DNA of 64,000 bases from Azolla caroliniana (lineage: Eukaryota > Polypodiophyta), in assembly GCA_043228905.1 (NCBI GenBank), contig JBHGNT010000012.1, positions 5,890,001 through 5,954,000 of the forward strand, read 5' to 3'. The translations under genes and the position numbers were made by a program. Under the pieces are notes generated by a model. It did not search any database and was not told the DNA's origin. It worked only from the letters and a program-made list of their open reading frames with translations. Positions 20,263 to 30,961 of the stretch are shown piece after piece. Numbering within the stretch: position 1 is the first letter of the stretch; each line of letters opens with the position of its first letter.

Positions 20263-22342
20263 ATGAAAGGGTCGGATCTTGCGGAGGCCATGGCTTCGGC
20301 CGTGGATCGGATATTGAGCGCACGCAAGGGCTCCGGCGCCCTCGACAGAGCCATTGAGGCGGTCGTCGGTACGATCGGCCGGTTCAGCGGAAAGGATGCC
20401 ACGAAGTATTTGGCGTCCTACGGGGCAGAAATGCTGATGCGGGACATTTTGGAAGAGAGGCGTCTTGCCGGGTTCCCTCGAGTGGCGATGCCGAGCATCC
20501 ATGCAGAGGTGCTCGAGGTGCGGGCGGAGAGTCGTACCTGGGAGGAGTTCGAAGGCCGACTCCTAGAAAAATACGGGCTGGACGATGCGCTCCGGCTTTC
20601 GAAACGGGACTTCATGGAATGGGTGGAGTCCCCCGGCAAGGGAAGAAATGCGTCGGCACTCCTCTGGGAGTTCGAAGAACGCTTTGCGCGCCTTTCGGCG
20701 CTTGACCGAACCGTTCTGGATACGAGCCGGGTCCTACTGTTCGTCAAGTCGGTGGACGAGCGGGACCGGGATCAAGTCGGCTCCTTGCTGGAAACCGAAG
20801 ATGGGCTGACGACCGACTGGGTTGCGGTTAAGAGAGTCTGTGGCCGTTTCGACAAACGGCGAGAATGGGCTGACAACGGGGCGGCTGGTGCAGGCTCTAT
20901 CACAGCAAGGAGGCTTGAACCGGCACCGCAAGGGCAAAGGGAAGAAACCCGGGAATGGCTCGAAACCGGCATGGTCAGTGGCTCGTCCGGAGGAGCAGCG
21001 CTAGACGAGTTGACGCGGGCGATAAAGGATCTCCAGATCGTCCAGACTCGAAGGGAAGGCGGCGAACAGGTGCATGTGGTGCGACGAGGTCGGCCACATC
21101 CGGAAGGACTGCTGCGATTTCGCAGAAGCGTTGAGGAACCGGGTGGTGTACCTGTGGGAAGGCCGGGTGCACGCCGGCGACACCAGAAGGGCCCTAAACC
21201 GAAACGATGGGCGAGGAGGTATGAAGAGACTGATGGAAGAGGCAGCGGCCCGACACGTGGAGGCCATCCACTACTCGGCGTTGGCCGGTATTCGGGTCGG
21301 GGGCAGCGAGGCCCGAAAGGAGACCAAGGACGGGTTCTGGTCTGCAATGCTGGAAGGCCTTGCTAGCGCACGGCTAAGGAAAGATGAAACGAACCGCGCT
21401 GAAAGACGGGTCCGGGAAATAACCGGGTGGAGCGATCCGGTCGAGGAGAAGACGGGCTTCGTAGAAGCCGCCTGCCGGAACTACGAGGCTCTGGTAGAAG
21501 ACAAACGAGTGGGGAAAGCCGGAGCGGCCGGGCCCTCACAACGGTACGAGACCCGATTCGGGCAACGACGGAACGATGCCGGTGGGTCCAGCTCGCAAGA
21601 TAACCCTAGGAAGGGCGGATACCGACTGGGGACGGAAATAGAAAGGACTACGGACCTACGAAAGGTCCTAGAAGAACGGATCCTCGACAGCAAAGTGGAG
21701 CTGTCATTGCGAGAGGTGCTAGGGATCGCAAAGAAGGAGTTCCACGACTCCATTGTGGACCTGGTGAAGCGGAAGAGGCTGTCGACGGAGACGGAACCGG
21801 AAAGACCGGTGGAGGTGCGGACGACGCACATCGACGACATGGCGCTGGAAGATGAGTGGGCAGAGAGCCACTATTCAAGGCCGCACTGGGCCCGAGCGAC
21901 CACGGAAACCCCGGTAAAGATCGGAGATGTTCAGGAACCGGTGGTGGCATTGGTGGACTACAGTTCGGAAATAAACCTGATGTCCATGGACTTCTATAAG
22001 AAGGGGAAGTGGCCAATCAACACCAAGCACGGGTGGAAGATACGAGCGGCGACGCGTGCCACCGAGGAACTGCACGGGGCCTGCCCGAACGTGCGAGTCA
22101 AGATTGGCGACGTCAAGATTGACCAGCACTTCTTCATACAGGAGACGTCCTCGCACCCGGTCATATTAGGTGAACCATACATCACGGCGGCGCGGATGGA
22201 GACCAAGATGCTAGACAACGGTTTGGCCTACGCGAGGGTCAAAAGCCAGGACGGGTGCCATTCGGTCCAATTTCTGACGGTGCGGCCGAACCACGAGAGA
22301 AACCGCGAATCCCTCGGTGGCGAGAACCGGGAGGATTTTTAG
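20263..22342 (+). pseudogene. G1 gag-protease
   Basis: The start MKGSDLAEAMASAVD is at 20263. The gag core contains GKDATKYLASYGAEMLMRD and WEEFEGRLLEKYGLDD. Near 21070 about 32 nt found in G2 are missing, between short repeats (GAACAG/AAACAG), which throws the frame. The correct frame resumes with the zinc knuckle CMWCDEVGHIRKDC at about 21070 and runs open from 21074 to 22342. A protease with VVALVDYSSEINLM (about 21940-21985) has DYS where G3 has DHG and G2 DHGL, so the catalytic triplet is altered. The frame ends ...EDF-stop exactly at the frameshift signal. Confidence 0.87.
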
Positions 22343-22398
22343 AGAGGGCTGCCAAGGCGTGGGGCCGAGACAGCCCGGACACTCGGAAAAGACCCCAC
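22333..22398 (+). promoter_or_regulatory. G1 putative -1 ribosomal frameshift signal
   Basis: The heptamer GGATTTT (22333-22339) in pro frame reads G GAT TTT and is followed by the stop TAG. A 6-nt spacer (22340-22345) follows. Stem 1 pairs GGGCTG (22346-22351) with CAGCCC (22371-22376). Stem 2 pairs loop GTGGGG (22359-22364) with CCCCAC (22393-22398). Slipping back one base gives TTA GAG AGG GCT..., which is open into pol. G GAU UUA is the known pro/pol slip site of mouse mammary tumour virus, a close relative of this heptamer. Confidence 0.72.
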
Positions 22399-25300
22399 GA
22401 CTGTACGATAGGTGGGAAATTTTGCTTCTCCAACAACGGAGGGTGTATGGTAGTCGGCATCGTCGGCCGAGAAAGGACAAGGGCGGAAGTGCGACTTCGA
22501 GTGTGCGGAGTTCTCGGCCCGGACGAGGAAATTAGCGGAGCCGTGGAGGCGGTCTCCTTCGACGACACCTTGGGAATGCTGAGGAAGGTAGCCGGAGAAG
22601 ACCTTAGCGAAGACCGGACGATACCGGTATGTTCCGAAGAGATGTACGAAGTCATAGCGAACTTCAGTCGGGGGCTCGGGTCGGATCGGACGGCCCGAGT
22701 TAGCACGAAGTACAAGACTGTGAACCGGAAGGTAAGGCCAGTCGCAGCACCCTTGCCGGAGGGCAGCGAGTCCCGAATTAGAGGGGTTGCGTCGGACCCC
22801 AGTTTACGAGATCCGGCCTGCATAGGACACACCTTCACCGACGGAACGCTCCGGGAGCTCAAGATCGGTGGGGGCGGGTTCCTACTACCAGCGGAGGAAG
22901 ACCGGTTTTGGAGAATGTTCGGAAGGCACGGGAAAGCCTTCGCATTTTCGCCGGAAGAGATCGGGTGCGTAGACCCGACAATCGTGGAGCCGATGGTGAT
23001 ATTCACGGTACCGCATGTGCCGTGGAATCTCAAGCCGATTCCGGTACCGAGAGCTCACATCCCGAAGTTGATGGAGCTATTGAGGCAAAAAGTAGATATG
23101 GGCATTCTTGAACCGTCGAGTGCCCATACTCGAACCGATGGTTTACCGTACCGAAGAAAAACGGACATTGCGCTTCATTCAAGACCTGCAGCCGGTCAAC
23201 AGAGTGATCATTCGGAACGCAGGAATTGGACCGACCATAGACGAGTTCGCGGAGGCCTTCGCCGGAAGGTCGATTTACTTGGTTGGTGATCTGTACTCAG
23301 GGTACGACCAGTTCCAGCTAGCCGTGGAGAGTAGAGACATTACGACGATGCGAACTCCCCTCGGCCTAGTGCGAATGTGTACCCTGCCACAAGGAGGGAC
23401 CAACTCGGTGACCCACATGGTGAATGCAATGAACAAAGTACTGAGGGATTGCATCCCGGACATCACCATGCCGTTTCTAGACGACATCCCTATCAAGGGG
23501 TGCCTGGTGGAGGAGAAGGACGAGACAGTCGGGCCGGACGGATGCCGGCGATTCGTGGCAACACACATCGACGACTACGAGAAGGTGCTACAAAGGCTAG
23601 AGGATGCGAGGCTCACCTTCTCCGGGGAGAAATCGGCCTTTGGGCAATCGGAAATCCTGGTGGTCGGACACCTATGTGGACCCTATGGCCGGAAGCCGTC
23701 TCCGGCAAAGGTAGAAGCCATCTCCGCGATGAAGACCGACTGTAGCTCGATTACAGAAGTTCGGAGGTTCCTGGGGGCCTGCGCGTTCTACCACATATGG
23801 ATCCCGCATTACGCCCACGTTGCGGAGCCGCTATACGGGTTGCTGAAGAAAGGGCGAAAATTCGAGTGGCGAGACGAGCACATGGAGTCGATCCGGAAGC
23901 TGAAGGAAGCTCTTGCGGCAGCACCGACGCTCCAGAAGGCTGTCTACGAGAAGGGTACCCCAATATACATAATGGTGGATACGAGTCTGACCGGGATCGG
24001 ATGGGTCGTCAACCAAGAAGACGGGGACGGCATTCGGTTCCCGATCCGATTCGGCGCGAAGGTCCTCAGTAGGCGACAGCGAGGGTACGCCCAGGTTAAA
24101 CGCGAACTCTGGGGTATCATTTCGGCGGTAAAGGCCGACAAAGACTACCTGATCGGGACGGAAGTGATTATCGAGACGGATTGCCTGCCAATTCTCGGCA
24201 TGGTTTCCGGATGCGCGACACCAGACCTGGCGATGCTCAGGTGGATAGCGTACATCAAGTCCCTGGACCCGGAAATACGGCACATTTCCGGAAAGGACAA
24301 CGCCATGGCCGACATGCTTTCGAGGGCGAGGTTTGATGATGAGGGCGGCATGGTTTCGGAGGACGAAGAAGTCGGCGTGGACTTCTTCGAGGCGGCGTAC
24401 GTGACGACCGATGGGACGAGCACTCCGGCACTTAACGACTTCGATGAGAGCAAGTACGACGGCGAGTGGCTCCAGATCGGTGGATTTTTTAGCACAATGA
24501 CGCTGAATGCGTCATGGACGAAGGACGAGGCCAACCGGATCCGGAAGAAAGCTTACCGATTCTTTCTCCGGGACGGATACTTATGGAAGCACCCGAAGAA
24601 GAGGAACGGCGTCCCGCTCCGGGTGGTGGCGATGAAGGAAGAACAGGAGGAGCTGCTGACGGCCTACCACGACAGCCCTTGGGCTGGACACCGTGGAACG
24701 TGGGCCACGTTCGAGAAGATAAAGGGGAAGTACTGGTGGCCGGGACTGTACCGGGACGTGCATCGGTTCGTGACAACTTGCGAGAGCGGTCAGATGCACT
24801 CCGTAGTCCGACATCGGGACGAGCTTCACCCTACGTACCCGCCGACCATCCACTTCAAATGGATGGTAGATCTGGTGTTGAAGCTGATGGGAGTAGGACA
24901 GATGCGGTACCTGGTCCTGGCTCGGGAAGATCTGACGAACCAGGTAGAAGGCCGAGCCCTTCAAAACATAACGACCGCGGCCGTATGTCGGTTCCTGATT
25001 GAGGACGTGATATGCCGATACGGGTGCGTCGGGAAGATAGTGGCTGATCGCGGGGAGTTGGACGCCGAAGAGGCCGAGGAGCTATTCGACCGGCTAGGAG
25101 TCAAGCTCTCGCTCACCATTGCATACAATCCGGAGGCGAATGGGAAGGTGGAGCGCGGACACGGACCGATCGTCAAGGCGTTAGTTCGGGCATGCGGAGG
25201 TCAAGTCGGGAACTGGCCGCGGCTGTTGCCTTACGCGTTGTGGGCGGACCGAACTACGCACAGTTCGGTAACCGGATTCATGCCGGCAGAGCTCATGTTT

Positions 25301-25792
25301 GGGCAGAAGCCGATCATGCCGATGGAACGTACGATCTCCTCCTGGGCAACCATGGACTGGAGAGATGAGATGAGCCGGGAGGAACTGTTGACGGCGCGCA
25401 TACGAAGACCGGAGGACGTGGAGCAGGCTGCGGAAAAGCTTCGGGTGGCAAGGACCAGGAACAAAGCCCGGTTCGACCGGACGCACCGGCTCCGACCGAA
25501 GAAGATCGAGGAAGGCGACTGGGTGCTAGTCTACGACAGCAGCCTCGACAACCAGCACCGAGCGACACGGAAGTTCGCAAGAAGGTGGTTCGGGCCTTAC
25601 GTGGTACAAAGCGCCAACGACAACGAGACGTACCATCTGGCAGAACTCGACGGTACGAGAATGGCGATACCGGTAGCTGGGAAGCGGATCAAAGCGTTCA
25701 AGAAGCGTCACGACAACGAGCCGGATCCGGTTGACCTGGACCGGGACGACGAACGATCCGAAACTGAAGAAGAACCGACGGGCGGGGAATAA
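22340..25792 (+). pseudogene. G1 pol: RT, RNase H and integrase, one 1-nt frameshift
   Basis: After the -1 shift the frame reads a ~200-residue pre-RT segment (LERAAKAWGRD; ISGAVEAVSFDDTL) and then RT (IFTVPHVPWNLKPIPVPRAH). One C is missing near 23125 (SSAHTRTDG where SSAPYSNRW is expected). From 23108 to 25792 the frame is open: FIQDLQPVNRV, GDLYSGYDQFQLAVESRD and MPFLDDIPIKG (catalytic DD). RNase H has VDTSLTGIGWVV, RELWGIIS, IETDCLPILG and GKDNAMADMLSRA. The integrase zinc finger lacks one Cys (CESGQMHS). The core has VDLVLKLM, VADRGELDAEEAEEL and YNPEANGKVERGHG (D, D, E) and a GPY C-terminal module (WFGPYVV). No chromodomain is seen. Confidence 0.9.
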
Positions 25793-25852
25793 AGGCTGGA
25801 CCGGTTTTCTCCGTCCCAACTCAATTTGGCGCATGCCGGTGGATGTGCGGTT

Positions 25853-25865
25853 AGGTGGGGGCGGA
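25853..25865 (+). promoter_or_regulatory. G1 polypurine tract
   Basis: AGGTGGGGGCGGA lies directly before the right LTR, the expected plus-strand primer. G2 and G3 have the matching GGTGGGGGTGGA or GGTGGGGGCGGA. Confidence 0.75.
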
Positions 25866-26478
25866 TGTCGTGAAGAAAACCGTCCACAACCGGATTCGGT
25901 GCACCGGAGCGTAGGAACCGGCTCTTCATATACGTGCGCCTTATGTTGTACATAGAAGATCCTTGGTAGGTAGGAAGTTAATAGGAAACGGCTCCTTCCT
26001 TGCCTATAAAAGGAGGGAGACAAGTATGGGAGGGGGGATCGCAAAATAAGAGAGGACGAAGTGCTGTCGGATTGTGGGCCGAAGGCTTCTCTCTCTTCCA
26101 AACTCCATAGCTTCTTTCTGTGCAGGTTTCGGGAGGCTCGCGCTGCTCTGAGGAATGCCCGAGTGCTTCCGGCAGCACCTCCAACTTACTTCCTTCTTTC
26201 TGTGCGTTTACGAATAGGCATCAGCATCTGTTCGCCGGCCTGTTCGGTTGTAACCGACTTCGTGTTTTTGTTGTTTGTCTCTGTTAATATTCACATACAT
26301 TCCTTCGTGTCTCTCTGTGTTGGTTTCCCGCTCGCGTCTTTGTGTCGAAGGGTCGTGTCCCTGTGGATCTACGCTCGCACCTAGTGGACCTCTTTCCTTC
26401 TCCTTTCTCTCTTGCTCTTCGGTACAAGACCCCCGAGGTCCCGCCTCATTCCACGCATCCGCGAGGAATACCTCGACA
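25866..26478 (+). repeat. G1 3' LTR
   Basis: It has the same length as the left LTR, and the TATA region CCTATAAAAGGAGG is preserved. It ends CTCGACA followed by the target duplicate GCGG. Confidence 0.92.
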
Positions 26479-26482
26479 GCGG

Positions 26483-27148
26483 TACGTAAGTGGCACTAAG
26501 GACCGAGGACTGATATATCGGACCGGTGCAGCCGTGCAGCTAGTCGGCTACACCGATGTTGATTGGGCTGGCAACGCCGCCGATCGCCGATCCACGTCTG
26601 GATACGCGTTCTCCCTCGGGAGTGCCGCGATCGCGTGGAGCAGTAAGAAGCAGCCGACAGTTGCACTGTCGAGCACCGAAGCTGAGTACCGAGGAGCGGC
26701 TGTCGCGACATGCGAAGCCATATGGTTGAAGCGGCTACTTAAGGACCTGCAAGAGGTGTCAGATCCGACGACGATCTACTGCGACAACCTCAGCAGCATC
26801 CAACTCGCGAAAAACCCCATTTTCCACGCACGGACCAAGCACATTGAGGTGAACGTCCTTTCCGGTGAAGTCGAACTTCAGTACGTTCTGACGGATCGGC
26901 AGACTGCGGACATCTTCACAAAGCCTCTTGGTCTGGACAAGTTGCGGCAATTCTCGGGTGTGCTCGGGTTGCGTCACCTCGACGTGCCGAACTTGAGGGG
27001 GAGAACAGTCCCGAACGACCAAGCAAGGCAGCAAGAAAGGAGCGGTGACCATGACACCGAGTCGGCTGACTCGTTTGTTGACTCGGTTGAAGACGGATCG
27101 GCTGAAGAAGCGGAGGGCGGACCCGCGGAAAAGTTTGGAAGAGGATAG
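26483..27148 (+). pseudogene. Copia-C gag-pol, part 2 (RNase H)
   Basis: The frame resumes at YVSGTKDRGLIYRTG and reads a full copia RNase H: GYTDVDWAGNAADRRSTSGY, SSTEAEYRGAAVATCEAIW, IYCDNLSSIQLAKNP, HARTKHIEVNV and TADIFTKPLGLDKL. A lengthened acidic tail follows to 27148. From there to 27529 the sequence is untranslated and ends in the polypurine tract. This half is open without a stop. Confidence 0.88.
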
Positions 27149-27529
27149 AAGGGGAGCAACCAAAGGAGAGAGCTGAAGTCAACCACGCATAGGGGAGATG
27201 ACGCCATCGAGGGCGAGAAGACCGAAGACGAGTTGGAGACAGCCAACTCGGACGAGAGCGAAGACCGATCAGAGGAAGCCGAGTCGGTTCGGATGTTTGA
27301 TTCAAACACGCTGAATCAACCGAGGCCCAAGCGGAAGAAAAGGCAGTAGAAGAAGCGTCAACACCGCAACAACAGAAGAGCTGATGAGGGCCACATGAGC
27401 AGACAAGCCGACCGGAAGGGTCGAAGCGCGCGGAGTCGAACAGGTCGAGGAGCGCGAGCGAGGCGAGAAGCCAGGAGGAACCGGTGCTGTGAAGATCCCG
27501 AAGAGCCTCAAGTTGAGCTTGAGGGGGAG

Positions 27530-27917
27530 TGTTGAGAGACAAGCTCAACATCAGCCGAATCGGTTGAAGAAGCCGAGAACCAGATCGGTTGGGACCGATC
27601 GGTTAGGCCGAGTACATAAACCGGGAGGTCGTTAGGAAAGATATTCCGTGAGGAATATATTTGGGAGTTAGTGTAGGAGCTCTTAAATGAGCATTGAAGT
27701 ACTGTCAGTACTTCGGTCAGTCCTTCTAGGGCTTGTATAAAAGTGTTCATTGAGCACGTCTTATACACAGAGATTGAGTATTATTGTTGAATATAGTTTC
27801 TTGTGTTTCTCTCTCTGTCTCTCCCGCGTATACTATGTAAGCCTAAGCTCTCCATTGAACCTGAGTTTCCTTCCTCTGTTCTGTCTTCATACTTGCTTCC
27901 GCACGCTACTTTCTACA
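27530..27917 (+). repeat. Copia-C 3' LTR
   Basis: It is 388 bp long, the same as the left copy. It begins TGTTGAGAGAC, ends TTTCTACA, and is followed by the GGACC duplicate. Confidence 0.92.
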
Positions 27918-28338
27918 GGACCCGACACGGGGACCCTACTCACGCACATTGACGATAGACACACGACTCAAAGAAACAAAAAGGGAAAGGGAGCGACTCT
28001 GCTGGAAGCACACGGGCTGTCCACGAAGTAGAGGCAGCGACCTCCCGACACCCACAGAGAGCGATGATTCGCGTCCAAGAGAGAGAGCTCCCTCTTCCGT
28101 TCTGCAGCAACGCTTCCCTTCCTCCTCGCGCGCGATGCCTGTTTTCCCTTGTCCTCCTCCCTTTATTCCTTGTCCCTCTGACCGGGATACACATAATCCC
28201 CCCCTAATAAATGCGTGCGGCTTAGTATTTACGTCCACCGGTTCGTGTGCAAAATATCAAGTCACGCGTCCATCCGTGTAATGGCCGGTTTACGCGCTTT
28301 CTCTCTGATTCTCCCTATGGCTGGTTTTCTTCACGACA
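27918..28338 (-). repeat. G3 5' LTR, right part
   Basis: It resumes at GGACCCGACACGGGG, matching 9094 onward in the left LTR, and ends TTCTTCACGACA. ACGT follows, the right target duplicate of G3. Confidence 0.9.
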
Positions 28339-28772
28339 ACGTGGAAAACCCTAAATGGTAAAACCCATGGGAGTCCACAGGCTCCTAACTATTACTATAT
28401 AAGAAAGGTACAAACAGAGACTCAGAGGCAACGGCCCCGAGCTCTATATCTTCCCCAGTCGGCGGTTACAACAGAGTATCACTATGTATCTCACTCTCAC
28501 TCTCTCTCTCTCTGTACAACAGTTATGCACATACAACAATATGACAACTACATCATCATCTGATTGCCCTAAGTCATATTTATATTATATGAACTTAGGG
28601 CTATTTACAAATATAGCCTCAATAGGCTTACTCAAAAAACATATTTACACATATGTCTTCTCATCCTGTTCTTACCGGGTCCATCCGATCCTTTTTCCGG
28701 ATCTCTTCCGGTTCTCATTGGGTCCTCTTTATTCATCACTAGATCCCATCCGGAGGGACCGATTTCCCAACA
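28339..28772 (-). repeat. Copia-A 3' LTR, right fragment
   Basis: It resumes ACGTGGAAAACCCTAAATGG, collinear with 46688 onward in the intact LTR, and ends TTTCCCAACA. The next bases, ATCTCCCCCTTCACTCC, are the polypurine tract read on the other strand. Confidence 0.92.
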
Positions 28773-28791
28773 ATCTCCCCCTTCACTCCGG

Positions 28792-29946
28792 TGTCGTGAA
28801 GATTTTCGGCAATGGTGTGAAAATCGCATAAAACATATGAAATTGAGTATGAATCATTTAAAACAATAATAGTGAAAATACTATTTTAAATAAGTTTAAT
28901 ATCTTAGTACAAAAAGATGGAGGTTTTCAAGAGCTTTCGAATGCACTTTACTACATAAGAAACGTACATCTAAGTCTCAAGTTATGTGGGTAGGAAGTTT
29001 GCAAAGGAAAAGAGAAAGATAAAATTGTGAGATATCCTACATAGACAGGACAAATAAGGATCTTACCATATATAAGGCAGAGCAAAAGCTATTATCTTTG
29101 TGTCTATGTATGGAGCATAGAGAGGTCAAGGTGACTTGAACTAAGCTTATTGGATGAGTGGGTGTGGCTTAGCTACTTGTAAAAGTTTTTGGCCAACCAA
29201 AACCGGCGGCCGGTGACCGGCAAGCAACTCAGGATGCGGACTGGGCCGGACCAAACAAATGCAAATCGGACGGATCGGTCGGGTCTGTTGATTGCGGTGC
29301 ATGGTGTCTTGTGCATAAAAGAAAAGGATGTAAGCAAGACTCGAACTTTGCACCTCCAAGATAGAAAACAATAAGCTTACCATTAAGCCAAATCATTTCT
29401 TTCGGGATTATATTTTTTTCATTATAACTTTACATGTAAATTCTCATATTAGAGCTTGATTGAATGACATGTGATGCATGAGCGCCAAATGGCAAACATC
29501 CATCACATGCATTCCATGCATTGTATGCATGTCTTGTACCCTCACATGCATCATATGCATGGGAGCATCTATAAAAGGGTGGATGAAAAAGATCAAAGGG
29601 GGAGCTATGTATTAATCAAGAAATTAAAAGTAAGAAATTCGTTATCCAATTGATGTATCAATTTTGTTCTTCTAATCTAAAGTCAAGAGTTCAATCTTAA
29701 TCTCTCTCAATCTAAAGTCAAGAGTTCAATCTTAATCTCTCTCAATCTAAAGTCAACCGTTCTATCTTATCTCAATCTTAATCTCTCTCAATCTAAAGTC
29801 AAGCATTCTATCTTATCTCAATCTCTCTCTCTCGATCTATCTTTAATCCTTTCTTGCTAAAGCTAGTGCGTACTTTGAGTCCTTCCTGTCCAGAACACCA
29901 GTGGTTCCGCCTCACGATCCGCACGTAATGACTGATCTTCACGACA
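28792..29946 (+). mobile_element. S1: 1155-bp LTR-like insertion without coding sequence
   Basis: It starts TGTCGTGAAGAT and ends ATCTTCACGACA, a perfect 12-bp terminal inverted repeat with TG...CA ends. The flanks are CCGG and TCGG, an imperfect 4-bp duplication. Copia-B, which lacks the insertion at this point (CACTCGGCATGGGG at 48132), gives the empty site. A TATA-like CTATAAAAGGG near 29570 and CT-rich repeats after it suggest a plus-strand LTR promoter. No protein is encoded. It is most simply a solo LTR or a short non-autonomous LTR element. It contains an antisense tRNA-like segment. Confidence 0.7.
29337..29390 (-). repeat. tRNA-like segment inside S1 (antisense)
   Basis: On the minus strand, TGGCTTAATGG (29390-29380) is a full A-box match. 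AGTTCGAGTCT (29347-29337) is a near match to the B box. It lies roughly 200 bp upstream of the TATA candidate of S1. Confidence 0.55.
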
Positions 29947-30183
29947 TCGGCATGGGATGTCTTGTCAGCCCGATCCGCTTTCAGCATGCGTTCAGCTTAT
30001 CGATTGTCAAGACCTTGGTCAGCATGTCGACCCGTTCTCCTCCGTGTGGATCTTCATCAACACGAACTCTTGATCTTCTACTCTCTCCCGGATCCAATGG
30101 TACCTCTCCTGGATATGTTTCGTCTGGGAATGGTAGGCTGCATTCTTTGCAAGGTGGATGGCACTTTGACTATCGCAGTAGAG
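29947..30183 (-). pseudogene. Copia-A RNase H C-terminal fragment
   Basis: Read from 30183 down it gives LYCDSQSAIHLAKNAAYHSQTKHI and YHWIRERVEDQEFVLMKIHTEENG. A frameshift then precedes the usual DMLTKVLTIDKLN tail. It continues the RNase H reading from 37098-37188 across the G2 insertion. Confidence 0.85.
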
Positions 30184-30187
30184 CCGG

Positions 30188-30885
30188 TGTCGCGTTGTTA
30201 CGCGCGTGCATGGATAACAAGGCGGGACCACTGGGGTCTTGGACCGAGGAATAGGTGAGAAAAAGGGAGAGAGAGAGAGACACACACACACGCTCTCACA
30301 CGTATAGACAAAGAAGCGCACGGGAACGCGGCCCAACAACACAGGAGACACGAGTTGAATGAGGAATAGAGTATAAGAACACCAGTGTACGTATATAAAT
30401 ATATGTATGTAGACGACGCGAACGGTTACAACCGATCAGGTCGGCTAGATGGATACCGACGCCTTATCACCCACGCGCGCAGGGGAGCAAGATGGAGATT
30501 CTACCGGAAGCACACGGGCGTTCCACGGAGCAAAATCAGCCTCTCGAGAACTTGCGCAAAAGAAAGCTATGGAGAACGACAGGGAAGAGGAGCTCGGTCC
30601 CAGTCCGAAAGCACCTCGTCCCCTCTCGCGCGCGATACCTTCTCTCCCCGTCTCCCTCTCTTTTATATTTCAAGGAGGGAAACCGTTTTCACCCGTTTAC
30701 ATCACATTAATTCTCTGTCCTTTCGGACAGAGATACTCCTCGATTCTCCCTATAGAATATTGCTACCTAGGATTTGACTTTTGTGCCTACCTATCTATTA
30801 TACAACAAGGGGCGTGACCACGTGTAAGGGCCGGTTCACACACGCTATACACGGTTTGCGCCTGGGGACAGTTTTCTTCACGACA
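30188..30885 (-). repeat. G2 3' LTR (left)
   Basis: It runs TGTCGCG...TTCTTCACGACA. The sequence TCCGCCCCCACC just inside it is the polypurine tract of the minus-strand element. Confidence 0.92.
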
Positions 30886-30961
30886 TCCGCCCCCACCTAA
30901 CCGCGCATCCACCAGTATGCGCCAAATTTGGGTTCCTACTGGAGAAAACCGGTCCTTGCTT

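Larger units (their letters stand above)
19607..26478 (+). mobile_element. G1: Ty3/gypsy element, youngest of the stack
   Basis: This plus-strand gypsy element of 6872 bp has 613-bp LTRs of equal length (19607-20219 and 25866-26478). The perfect 4-bp target duplication GCGG is at 19603-19606 and 26479-26482. The copia reading frame resumes exactly across the duplication (VLR|YVSGTKDRG). The LTRs differ at about 15 positions by eye. It is the most intact of the three G copies: RT, RNase H, integrase and the frameshift signal survive, but gag has a ~32-nt deletion and pol a 1-nt deletion. Confidence 0.95.
15417..27917 (+). mobile_element. Copia-C: Ty1/copia element with nested gypsy G1
   Basis: This plus-strand copia element has 388-bp LTRs (15417-15804 and 27530-27917) and a perfect 5-bp target duplication GGACC (15412-15416 and 27918-27922). 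The primer site TGGTATCAGAGC follows the left LTR, and the polypurine tract GCTTGAGGGGGAG (27517-27529) precedes the right. The LTRs differ at roughly a dozen positions by eye, mostly transitions. G1 (19607-26478) interrupts the RT-RNase H region. The proteins carry several stops and at least two frameshifts. Confidence 0.93.
8885..28338 (-). mobile_element. G3: Ty3/gypsy element inserted in the Copia-A LTR
   Basis: This is a minus-strand gypsy element of about 6.95 kb once the nested Copia-C is removed. It begins TGTCGCGTTG and ends TTCACGACA, with the 4-bp target duplication ACGT at 8881-8884 and 28339-28342. The left LTR is 8885-9517 (633 bp). The right LTR is 15202-15416 plus 27923-28338 (about 631 bp), split by Copia-C. 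The sequence is strikingly GC-rich against the AT-rich host flanks. Gag-pro-pol runs from 15157 down to about 9590 and is broken by stops, a frameshift near 10305 and loss of the RT active site. Confidence 0.93.
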
